A stretch of DNA of 64,000 nt from Trissonchulus latispiculum (Eukaryota; Nematoda; Enoplea; Enoplida; Ironidae), in assembly GCA_030248195.1 (NCBI GenBank), contig JASAND010022061.1, positions 45,948-109,947 on the forward strand. The letters run 5' to 3'. The notes below the pieces were generated by a model. The model was not told the DNA's origin, searched no databases, and saw only the letters and a list, made by a program, of their open reading frames with translations. The translations under genes were made by a program, and so were the position numbers. Positions 34,587 through 44,577 of this stretch are shown here, piece by piece. The first letter of the stretch is position 1; every line of letters starts with the position of its first letter.

Positions 34587-35560
34587 GTTTGCAGTATATT
34601 CAGTCATGTGCCAACCAGTGATGGACACGGGATATTTTTTCCATGTCCGGATATCCGCCTGACATTTTACATTAACGGATATTCGGACCTTTTACGTTAA
34701 GGTTATCCGACTATTCCAAGCTTAAGTTCAGGAAAATTTTTGAATTTCGCAGTTAAAACTTCAATTTTTAATGAAACTGACTTCAGATCGTGTTCTGCGA
34801 GCCAGAAAACTCCTAACTTTTATCAAAATCGGAGACACCACAGTTTTGGTTTCCCTAGGTTCCCCCGTACGAATTCGGAAAATTCTTTACTTTTTACTAC
34901 ATTCCAGCTCAGCATGATCGAAAACATATATATATCATAGGGGTCGCGGCAGCGACCCCTATAATATGTGTGAAAAGTGGCTGGAGACAGTGTAAAATAA
35001 GCTGCGCAGAAGCTGCGCAAAATCCTGCGCAGATCCTGCGCAGATTTCATGCGCAAATTGTAGAGCACATCGAGTTTAGTATGTCTGTGAAGTTTCAGCC
35101 CCGTATCACTTACCGTTAAAAAGTTGCGCCCCGGACCGGTTATGGCGGCGATGTTTTTTTTTTCGGTTTCTCCTATTTGATGGTTGTATTGTACATAATG
35201 TTCGCCGCTTTCACGTGATCTGCAGCGAAGGGCCAACCTAAAGGGCTATGGGGTCTAGTAGTACCCTCTAAAGAATTTAAGAATCACAACTTTTTTTGCG
35301 CCGCAGCTGCGCCACAGCGCCGCAGTGGCGCCGCAAAGTCGGCTCATAGCGAAAAGTGACCATTTTTGTGGTCGTCGCTCAGGTCGAACGTTACGAGCTG
35401 GAGCTGATTTCTTTTTATATTCAGAAATTACATATATTGAACTAACTAACGGTCCAGGTTGCGTTTCTCTATCACTTCCCTAGCGACCACAGTGGCCCGT
35501 CAAAGATGGCGAAAATTCGAAAAATGAAAAATCGAAATTTCTCGCTATCTATTTAACTTT
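34587..35560. other. Intergenic with short repeats
   Basis: A CAGTGATGGACACGGGATA hAT-like end is at 34616. A stem-loop is at 34937-34962. CTGCGCAGA is repeated near 35004-35050, and a GCGCCGCAG-rich stretch is at 35295-35335. No gene was recognised. Confidence 0.5.
34937..34962. repeat. Perfect 11-bp GC stem-loop
   Basis: ATAGGGGTCGC and GCGACCCCTAT are separated by GGCA, with TATATATAT before and AATATG after. One of three similar stems in the window (see 9999 and 28420). Confidence 0.7.
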
Positions 35561-35567
35561 GAACGCT

Positions 35568-36010
35568 CAAATCTTCCATACAGTGGTTTTCTGGCACGGA
35601 CAATCGATTCCCGCAGTCAGGTTTACCGTCAGACCCACCCATCTTGCTGGGCTGGTTCCACTTCGCCGTCGGGAGGGTCAAGTCGGAAACCGCTTCCTGG
35701 AGGTCCATAGTAGGCTTTACCTGGCCTCTCAAAACTTTGTCTATAGGGGTTTTCTGGTGCGCCCAGCTCATTCCCGGTGTCCTTTTTGCCGTAGGACTCA
35801 TCCATCTTGCTGTGCTGGTTCCACTTTGCCGTCTGGAGGGTCATGTCGGAAACCGCTTCCAGGAGGTCCATAGTAGGCTCTACCTGGCCTCTCAAAACTT
35901 TGTCTATAGGGGTTTTCTGGTGTGCCCAGCTCATTCCCGGTATCCGTTTTGCCGTCCGACGTACCTATTTTGCTGGGCTGGTTCCACTTTGCCGTTTGAA
36001 GGGCCAGTCG
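35568..36010. repeat. Tandem repeat, 163-bp unit
   Basis: GGTTTTCTGG begins at 35585, 35748 and 35911, with an exact spacing of 163. About 2.7 units, each with GGTTCCACTT, GCCGTC and CCTGGCCTCTCAAAACTTTG. The array joins directly onto the 147-bp repeat on the right. Confidence 0.93.
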
Positions 36011-36560
36011 GGTGGTCGAAAATAAAATTTTTCAAAAGTGGTCAAATTTGGTACCAAATGAAAGCCCTAAGCGAGCTGAGCAACTTTTGTCATAGAACTG
36101 CATGCTCAAAGTGGCTGTAGAGTGCTGTGGTGGGGTGGGGTGGGGACTTAGGCGATTTTCGGTCAAATATGAAAGTTTTCAAAAGTGGTCAAATTTGGTA
36201 CCAAATGAAAGCCCTAAGCGAGCTGAGCAACTTTTGTCATAGAACTGCATGCTCAAAGTGGCTGTAGAGTGCTGTGGTGGGGTGGTGTGGGGACTTAGGC
36301 GATTTTCGGTCAAAAATGAAAGTTTTCAAAAGTGGTCAAATTTGGTACCAAATGAAAGCCTTAAGCGAGCTGAGCAACTTTTGTCATAGAACTGCATGCT
36401 CAAAGTGGCTATAGAGTGCTGTGGTGGGGTGGGGAGGGGACTTAGGCGATTTTGGGTCAAAAATAAAATTTTTCAAAAGTGGTCAAATTTGGTATCAAAT
36501 GAAAGCCCTAAGTGAGCTGAGCAACTTTTGACATGGAACCATCCACCAATATTTGCTGTG
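36011..36560. repeat. Tandem repeat array, 147-bp unit (second locus)
   Basis: The same unit as at 1-850. The landmark occurs at 36025, 36172, 36319 and 36466, with all spacings exactly 147. The first unit begins GTGGTCGAAAATAAAATTTT, identical to the first bases of the window. Confidence 0.95.
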
Positions 36561-36619
36561 CCAAATAACGTCACGTGCCCATGAAACTTTTGTCTTTACT
36601 TCTTCAACCGGAATTTAAA

Positions 36620-36765
36620 GGATATATATATACCTATACCTATTTATATTTATTATATATTTAAAGGATATTTAAAGGATATATATATACGATACAGCCA
36701 ACACACACATATTATCCTCTTTTGTGCGGAGCATTTTTGTTACTTGTATATATATATATATATAT
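36620..36765. repeat. AT-rich microsatellite stretch
   Basis: GGATATATATATAC occurs twice, followed by a (TA)n run at about 36745-36764. Confidence 0.75.
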
Positions 36766-37236
36766 CGGTTGGTCAAGTTTTTGTAAATTTTGAACGGTGC
36801 TTGGGGAGAGTAAATTGGAAAAATCATCGAAACTGAGCTACTAGACTCATGAAATTTCCTATAGAGATTAAGTGCTCTCGCACTGGTCAAAAAATGCGAC
36901 GACACACGGACGTGTCCGCCGCTGACAATAGAGCAGTAAAAATCCTGAATTTTTGCCTTATGGCTAAAGTTGCAGCATCAACTGGCTAGGTTTCATCAAA
37001 ATCTGAGTTGGAAACAATAACGTGTCATGCGCTGAACAATGAGAATTGTCTTTTGCAAAATGCAATACTGAAGTGACTTCTGTGGCTTTTTTTACTGAAC
37101 AGAGCAAACATCTGAACCCTTGTTTTTATACATGTGGCCATTTGTTAAGTGTTTTGATTAAGTTATCTTGTTGTTTATGATACGTACCGCGCGTTATTCG
37201 TGTGGGAAAAATTGGAATTCCTGGAAGGGGTGTCTC

Positions 37237-37333
37237 CATTGCCGAGAATGCGCATTGCCGAGAAACGTCAACACTACTTATTTCTTGCATTGCCGAGAAA
37301 GTCAAAGAATCAGAAAATTGCATTGCCGAGAAT
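37237..37333 (+). repeat. CATTGCCGAGAA motif repeated four times
   Basis: Copies start at 37237, 37253, 37288 and 37321 with irregular spacing. The function is unknown. Confidence 0.75.
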
Positions 37334-37559
37334 TGCTTTGGGGAGAAAGATTTCTTTGTGAAACCTGCTTTGTTTATGCTGCGCATGCATCACACTCATT
37401 AAGACTGGATGGCAATTTTAAGCAATGTAATTTTTAAGACCAGAATTGTCGATTATTGATTTAAAATTCATTTATTTCAGCATTCATATACAATATTTGT
37501 CCATTATGTTGCGGCACTCTAAAAAAGAAGAATTCATGGAAAAGATTTTATTTAATGCC

Positions 37560-37860
37560 AAATGATTAGTTGTTCTCTGGGGCGCGTGTCCTTTTCCTCA
37601 TGCGACAATTTTATAAAAGTGTCAATTACGTCGGGCAACGATTAAAAATTCGATTCAATTGATCAGATATAAAATATTCTTGAAAATGAGAAATTAGTTG
37701 GACTGTTAAAAGTCGTTTTTAAAAATTTAATTACAGCAAAACGAGGAAATCTCCCCATCGCAAAACATTTCACTCGTGATATTTGTGCGGGGAGAGGGAA
37801 TTTCACGGTGAGATCTTTCCGGGGGAAATTTTTTATGGGAAAACATTTCACCGGTTTAAA
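37560..37860 (+). repeat. Diverged fragment of the 44.6-47.2 kb palindrome family
   Basis: GTCAATTACGT..AACGATTAAAAATTCGATTC, then ATTAGTTGGA.TGTTAAAA, then TTTCAC..TTTCCGGGGG occur in the same order as in the right arm at 46570-46760. Confidence 0.55.
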
Positions 37861-39164
37861 TATCCAAATCGGTTTTGAATTTTCTTGTATCAGGATTTTT
37901 CCAGCTACCGATGTCCAACATGTATGTAAGTAGAATTTCTGAAAGAAGCCTGAACAGCAATTTCACGTTTAGAAATTTCATCCATAATGTAAATTTTAGA
38001 GGGTTCCGGCAGCCTATTAATTAATTTCTGTTATTACTTCCTTGCAATGTATTTCCTTGCTATTCTTATTATATAGCGAGCGAAATATACGTAACTGTGA
38101 CAAGAATTTATTTTTATCTATCAAGATAATTTTCGCACTTTGTAAATGGACATACAAATACTGTGAATAATATTGAATATTCAAAAGAAATAATCGGCAA
38201 CATCAGCATGCGTTTAGTTTTGACGTGGGGAGATTTTTGATGAAACCTAGCCAGTTGATGCTGCAGCCATTAGGCTTAGTTTTACAGCGAGCCAGTTTCA
38301 GTGCAACAATGGTCCACGGTGGTAATCCCATCGTGAATTTGTGACAGGTGCGCGGTTATGCGCATCTAAATTTCGAGTATGGAAAGTGCTTAGATCAGAA
38401 AGTTGTCCTTTTTTGGCCTTCCATTTTCATAGCTAACAAGGGGGACAAATTGAGGATCTTTTCCAGATTATCAAATTAAATTAAAAAATAATTAAACGAA
38501 TTGAAAAAAGTGTCCACCGCCAGTTCAGTTTTGGTGGGACGTTCAGTGTATGCCGTTAGCACACATTTTAGCATTTTGCTCTCAACTCAAGCTTGGGAAA
38601 ACTTTTCTACCATATTAATTCCTCCTGTGGGGCTAACATTGCTGCAAAAATAAGCCAAAATGGTTTTGGCTTTGGAAGGAAAGTTGGCATCGGACACTTT
38701 TTGGGAAACGCCAAATTTTCAGTACTTTAGGTGCACTGCTACCCTTTCATCATGTTATTACTCTAAGCAGTAGAAGTGTGTATGCCAAAAATTATTTTAT
38801 TCGATTAGGATACTAGTAGTAGGCAACGTTTTGAATTTTGAAGTCCACGTCCAAACCGGGCTTGGCATAGCTTGGCATTTAGCGAGCGCTAGCGAGAAAT
38901 GCATGCATTTTTGGGACTTGTGTCAAGAAGAAATATCGAAAGCTTTAGAATGAGCTAAAATTTGTACTTCAGTTTCGTAATTTTTGAGCACAGTGTACAA
39001 AAATCGGGAAAATTAAAGGTGCTCGAAGCAGTAGAAATTTTAGCTCAGTCGAAAGCTTTCTGCTTGCATTTTTTCCCGCTAGCGCTCGCTAAAAACCAGG
39101 CTATGCCAAGCCAGGTTTGAACGTGGACTTCAAAATTCAAATCGTTGCCTACTACTAGTATCTT

Positions 39165-39554
39165 ACTGGGCTTATTCTAGGGATTTTTTCTTGGGGGGGG
39201 GGCTTCTTGGGGGGGGGGCCCCCCCAAATGTCCGAGGGGCAAGGAATTTTTGGGGGGGCGAAAATTTTTCTAAAAATATGCTAAAAATAGCGCTATTTTT
39301 CTGGCATGTACTGTAAAAGTTGATTTTTATTGTAAAAATAAGCAGATTTAGTGCTAAAAAAGACAAAAAATGAGTAAAAATCTCCGGCGAAGCCGGAAAA
39401 TTTTTGAAAATTTGGCCTTCTGAGCAATTTTTTCAGGGCAAAATTTGGTACCAAAAGGGGCACCTACTTTTTTTGGGGGGGTGCGATTTTTGGGGGGGGG
39501 GAAGGGTGTTTATGGGGGGGGGGCCCCCCCCACCCCCACTAGAATAAGCCCAGT
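39165..39554. mobile_element. GGCTTATT-family MITE
   Basis: The ends are ACTGGGCTTATTCTAG and CTAGAATAAGCCCAGT, flanked by CTT on both sides (39162-39164 and 39555-39557). The undisturbed palindrome arm lacks it. Its core has G-tracts and a TCCGGCGAAGCCGGA stem. Same family as 31609-32005. Confidence 0.87.
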
Positions 39555-39573
39555 CTTAACCGAATGAAATATT

Positions 39574-39855
39574 CAGGGTATTTTTAGGGATTTTTCCGGG
39601 GGGGGCTTCCCGGGGGCCCGGGCCCGGGGGGGGAGACATTTTCGGGGGGGACATTGTTTTGCAAAAATGAGCTAAAAATTGGTATTTTTGGCGTATTTTA
39701 CACGTGGAAGGCAAAAAGTTCTCAAAAATGCCAGGATTTAAGCTAAAAATAGTCATTTTTACGAAAAAATCTCCGGGGGGATTTTGAAAATTTGCCTATT
39801 TTCGGGGGGAAGGTCAATTTCGGGGGCCCCGCCCCCCCCGTTACAAAATACCCTG
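39574..39855. mobile_element. CAGGGTATTTTT-family MITE, copy 2
   Basis: The ends are CAGGGTATTTTTAG and CAAAATACCCTG, flanked by AATATT on both sides. The opposite palindrome arm shows the empty site. The interior is an inverse match to copy 1. Confidence 0.85.
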
Positions 39856-40110
39856 AATATTTTTTGCATACGTATATGCTTCTACTGCTTAGAGTGTTGA
39901 AATGGTGGAAGGGTATACGGTTCTTCTGTTCTAGTCAGACTATGGGTGTAAAATTGGGCGTTTCCCAAAAGCGGTCAATGCCTTTTCTGGTACCAACTTT
40001 TTTCCAAGGCCAAAACCATTTGAGCTTATTATTTCCGCAGCCAATGTAAGCCCCACAGGAAGCATTAATACGATGAAAAATTAGCCGTTTTCTAAGCTGC
40101 TCGGGTTGAG

Positions 40111-40911
40111 AGTAATACGCGAAAGAGTGTGTTGACGACCTACACTAAAATCTCCATTAGGCACCAAGTATTCACCCAAAAGCAGACGTTTTGCTTGTCG
40201 GTTTTGTGCTTTGAGTTCTGTCGGTATTTGCAGCAATTAGTTTTCCAAGACCTAGTATTATTTTGTGAAAGTTTGACACCAAACCGTTGTTCCAAGCCCC
40301 AGTTTTTCGGCATTATTTAAGGAGGAGTCATGCCGACATTCAAAAGTCACGAAAATTCGAAATTTGTATTTCTCGTTCCGGGTTCGAAATTGGGAAAAAC
40401 GGCTTGCGCCATGATGATAGACTCTGATGATTGTGGTATGTGAAAGCGAAGAAAATAGGGGAGTGTCGATTTTTAAAACCATTCTAGTCTGTCTGTATAT
40501 AGTTTATTACTATAATAAATATTTTGTTTGATATTTTAGCTTTTCCACTTGCTGTCGTCATAATTGCATGGATTCTTCCTTTCTGCGTTTTCTGCACCTT
40601 TCATGACCATATGACCAGTTGTCCAATGTAACTGTACATCGTGAATCATTCACGATTTGACAACAATTATCGTAACAATACGTACTTATTTTCCTGACAT
40701 TATGCAATCCTCCGGATATACCTAGGTAGTTAGCACAGTCAGTCAAAGTGTTCTGTGCCTAAACGCTTGCCAAAACATTTGATTTGTATATTGTCTTGCT
40801 TCATTGTATACTTTTTTATGGCTTTTTATGACGTAATTTTTACAGCTACAACAATTTTTTTGTCACAAATTTATTGTGAGAACTTGTCTGTAGTTATATA
40901 TGTAGGTATAC
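40111..40911. other. Intergenic, no gene recognised
   Basis: AT-rich with short, unrelated open frames and no domain or splice pattern that I can support. Confidence 0.5.
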
Positions 40912-41693
40912 CAGAGATGGAACCGGGTCACCGGGTCACCGGGTCACCGGGTCAGTTCGGGTCACTTTTTGGACCGGGTCACCGGGTCACCGGGTCAAGA
41001 GCTTCGACCCGGTCTTGACCCGGTTTTCTGAATTTACCCCAAATTTTAGAAATTTTTGGCTTGCCAAGCTAAAATTTTAGCTTAAATTTTTGTTCAATGT
41101 CCAATATTAATTGGCATTTTTTCTATATTTTAGTCTTGAGCATTTTCGCAGCAGGATGTTATTTGAATCTGTATGTCTCTGGCAAATTATTGTCTAGCGC
41201 TTTAGCTTTAGCTTTATAAGTTTTATGATTATTGCATAACCAGTAAAATATGGTTTGCAGATTATTTTCGCAACCAAGGTAAATGTCGAAGGAAAGTGAA
41301 AAATTTAATTTAATTTAACGCGATACATAACAAAAACCAAATTTTTAAAAATACTCTGTGTATATATTTGGACAAGTACTCATATTAGACCCTGCAAAAT
41401 TTCGCAGACGGATAAATTATTGGTTTGCTATTAAAATCTGCATAAATTTAGAAAAAGCTACAGCTACCATCAAATGAATTTTAAGACTTAGAGCAAACAT
41501 ATACGTCTTAGTTATTCTTTTCGGGGTGGTGATGGAACATGGAAGCCAAAAATTTAGCCTTCCCAGGCAAAATCAAAAATTTTTTGCAGATTTTCGAATT
41601 TTCTGGAAAACCGGGTCACCGGGTCACCGGGTCAGGGCTCAACCGGGTCACCGGGTCACCGGGTCAAACCTAAGTGACCCGGTTCCATCACTG
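40912..41693. mobile_element. hAT-like element with CCGGGTCA repeats at both ends
   Basis: The termini are CAGAGATGGAACCGGGTCAC and, inverted, CAGTGATGGAACCGGGTCAC, with a perfect 8-bp duplication, AGGTATAC (40904-40911 and 41694-41701). Just inside each end an 8-bp motif, ACCGGGTC, is repeated in tandem (40920-41010 and 41610-41675). The core is AT-rich and has no transposase. A 54-bp relative is at 54278-54331. Confidence 0.9.
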
Positions 41694-41701
41694 AGGTATA
41701 C

Positions 41702-44577
41702 GTAGTCTAGTCTTGTAAGGCTGTGGGAGGAAAGGGAAAAAACTTTGGGAGTCTTTCTGAAAACTCAGAGGAACAATTTAGGTTTCGAAAATCCCGATTT
41801 TCTCATGTTCAGTCGGGAAAAGGGTTTTTTGAATTTATTTCGGGACCAACTGACTCAGGGTTTACTCGGAATTTTTGGACTATTTCTTTAAAATTTGGTG
41901 CTGGTATTGTTTGCTTGGACATCTATCAGGTAATTGTGGATTTCAGCTCAATTTTTTTAAGCATGATGTGCACTTATGTACAGATGTGCTTGTTTTTGTT
42001 ACGTAACAATGTTCGGTTTTTTCTGGAATACTGGTGGCTTAATGCTTGTTTCACGATTCTGTTTTGGTGCTTTTTTGCATTTTTGCTATAATAAGTGTAG
42101 TGGTAGTATTGTTGTAATGTTGGCATATTGATTGCAAATGGCAATTTCATAATATAATGGATATTATGCTGTACCATGCAATTTTTTCGGGGCTTCCAGT
42201 ACAGCATTTTGTGTGGGGGTATGCGTTATTAATATGATCAAAATCGGTTTTTGTACAGTGTTCATGTGACCTGTATAAATATTATAACTGCAGTAATGTT
42301 GCATTATTTATACTCACTTTAGTTTGCTGTGTTCTTCCCCAAATAAGTGATTTTTTGTTCGCTTTTTGTACCCGGTTGCTCAAATTGTGCTCCGTTTTTA
42401 TTATGGTTTGCTTTGCAAGTCTTGTGTGCCAGATTGTATACATGTACGTATGTTTAATTTTTTGCGTTCCAAGTTTCCCTGTATGTTACTGCCACAATAT
42501 AGATAACTTGAAAAATGCTTATGCACGTACTCTTACTATATACTACATACTACTTTACGAGCAGACAATAATGTAAACGTTTTTCTTTGGTTTTGAAAAA
42601 AGGCAAAATTGATGCTAATCTAGATAAGATTTTTGATTTTGAAGCATTTAGCCGTTTTTGTTATAAGGGTAGTTTTTCTTATGGTTCTTATCGTTCGGCA
42701 GAACAGCGCATTGTACTATTGATGCAGAACTTTCAGTTGAGTGAAAATTTACAAAGAATTTGCCATACTATACGGCTTAGGGTAGGGACTGTATTGAAAT
42801 TACAGTGTAATGTAAGTCTTGCCAGTTACCTATTTTTTGAGTAGATAGGCTTAGGCATACTTGTTGTTGCTGACCATAAGCAATATTAAGAATGAAATGA
42901 ATACTTTTTACCTGTAAACAAGGCTGGGGTCGTAAAAGTGGTCAAGTTTATTTTCTTTCCCTGCTTGATAATTTTATTAAAAACAAAAGAATTACCTGTG
43001 TAGAGATTTGCAAGGAAGAAGGAGCTTACGATCTCAAACTGAAATAAGATTATGTTGTCCGCGTGTTTCTGCACAATTGTTTCGGTGCTTCCATTGTTGG
43101 TGTATATTGTACTTTCCTGACATTAATGCTCCTGTGTTTTATTGTCGTTGGCTTTCTAAAAGCCTTTGTTTTCGTGTAATTCCCCATTTTTGATACATAT
43201 TGTTTCTGTCACTTTGCAGTTATACTGCCATGTCAAATCACAAATCACTGTTTGATTGTATGTGTGTATTGTGTAGTAATTGTAAAAATACTCTGTATGT
43301 AATGCTGCTTTTATGGTGTAATTAAAAGGGTCTTTGTTTTAAATTTAATTAGGGTTCGTAGTAAGGTTCTGAATGTTGAGTAAGAAATCCGGATAACCTT
43401 AATTATTATCCTTTCCTTTTAGCTAATGGCTGAAAAGTTGACGTCAAATTCCGCTGAGATTTAATCCTATTTACCAGATGATGTTTAGACTTTATTTTGG
43501 CTTTTTTCTCCACCTATAATATGAAGCTGAAACTCAAAATTCCCGCGTTATTTTGCGGTGTTAATGTGTAATGGTTAAGACATTAATATATCAGAGGTGT
43601 GGTTAGCTTATGCTAGGTGTGGTTGGCTTATGCTAAGTTCATTAGCATTTTCGGGTCAAAAATTTAGAAGGAACAGGTGGGTAATGGGTGGAGTGGTTTT
43701 ATTTGCCGAATTTTTGGCTAACTGAGCTCAACGTTTTGGTTCGTTTTCTGTGCAAAAAGCTAAAAATTCTGATTTATTTCCTGTTCTCGGAGGGTTTTTC
43801 TGATTTTTTTGCAGTCATCCTGTTTATGTATTAGGGTCGGAATGTATTAGCTCCTGTTGACACAGGAAGTAGGAATTGTTAGGCTATGGAAATATTCTGT
43901 TCTGGGAACTCGAGCGCGTGACAGCAAAATAATCTGGTTGAAACTAAAATTTTAAGACATGTCATCCAAGACTTGTTTTAGGGGACAAGTTGGTTTCTGG
44001 CTAATTCTATGGGGAGGTGGTCCTCTCAAATCACTGCTCCGGGCTCAAGTTGAGTTTAAGTCAGGAAACATAAATCATAAGACTCCGATAGGAGAACTCA
44101 AAATTTCAAGTGGGTTTGGTACTGGTTTTTTCCGACCACTTTTGACCCTTATTTATGACACTGTAATTCCCATGGGTCATTTTATTACCAGAATTTTGAG
44201 ATTGCACTTTGTTCATTGTGGACGACTTAATCAGCTTGAACAAGGCAAGAAATATTTTTCAAGGATTTTCAGTCGTTTTTTGGTCATTTTTCGGAAATGT
44301 TGAATTTGATTAGCTTTGTAACTTTCATGGATAAGATGTTTTATCGCTAGTTTCAGTTCGAGTTTCAGTTCCTCACCCAACCTAATTTCAGTTTCAGTCG
44401 ACGTCCTAATATAGTTTGAGTTTCAGTTTTAGGTCTCTTCCCCAAATGGTTTCAGTTTCAACGGTTGAAACATCACTACAACCAATTAGTCCAGAATGTA
44501 GTTTGTCAAAATTACAATGAGACAAAATCCTATTTCTCGTAATTCCTATAAATATATATCTATGAACTCTTATTTTC
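41702..44577. other. Unassigned AT-rich region
   Basis: Several open frames of 60-120 codons (for example 41723-42091 and 42587-42844) show no recognisable domain. 42602-42809 ends at a good-looking donor, AAT|GTAAGTCT, but no matching acceptor or neighbouring exon was found. Treated as non-coding. Confidence 0.4.

Larger units (their letters stand above)
36955..38390. repeat. Element with inverted ends
   Basis: GCAGCATCAACTGGCTAGG near 36972 faces CCTAGCCAGTTGATGCTGC near 38246, about 40 bp of inverted match. The right-hand 190 bases recur in complement at 55183-55330 in the receptor gene. No coding sequence was recognised. Confidence 0.7.
38560..40110. repeat. Palindrome with two MITEs inserted in its right arm
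   Basis: The left arm at 38560-38900 pairs with the right arm at 39072-39164 plus 39870-40110. Landmarks are ACTAGTAGTAGGCAACG/CGTTGCCTACTACTAGT and CTAAGCAGTAGAAG/CTTCTACTGCTTAG. The right arm is split by elements at 39165-39554 and 39574-39855; the left arm shows both empty sites. It is non-coding. Confidence 0.85.

Noticed and set aside
37237..37333. Possible CRISPR-like array (four CATTGCCGAGAA repeats)
   Set aside because: Repeats are only 12 bp, spacing is irregular (16, 35, 33 bp) and the genome is animal.
41723..42091. 122-codon open frame, hydrophobic C-terminal half
   Set aside because: AT-rich composition and TTT-driven hydrophobicity; no family, no splice sites.
42587..42844. 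85-codon frame ending near a good donor site
   Set aside because: No acceptor, no partner exon and no recognisable domain. Kept only as a remark in the region entry.
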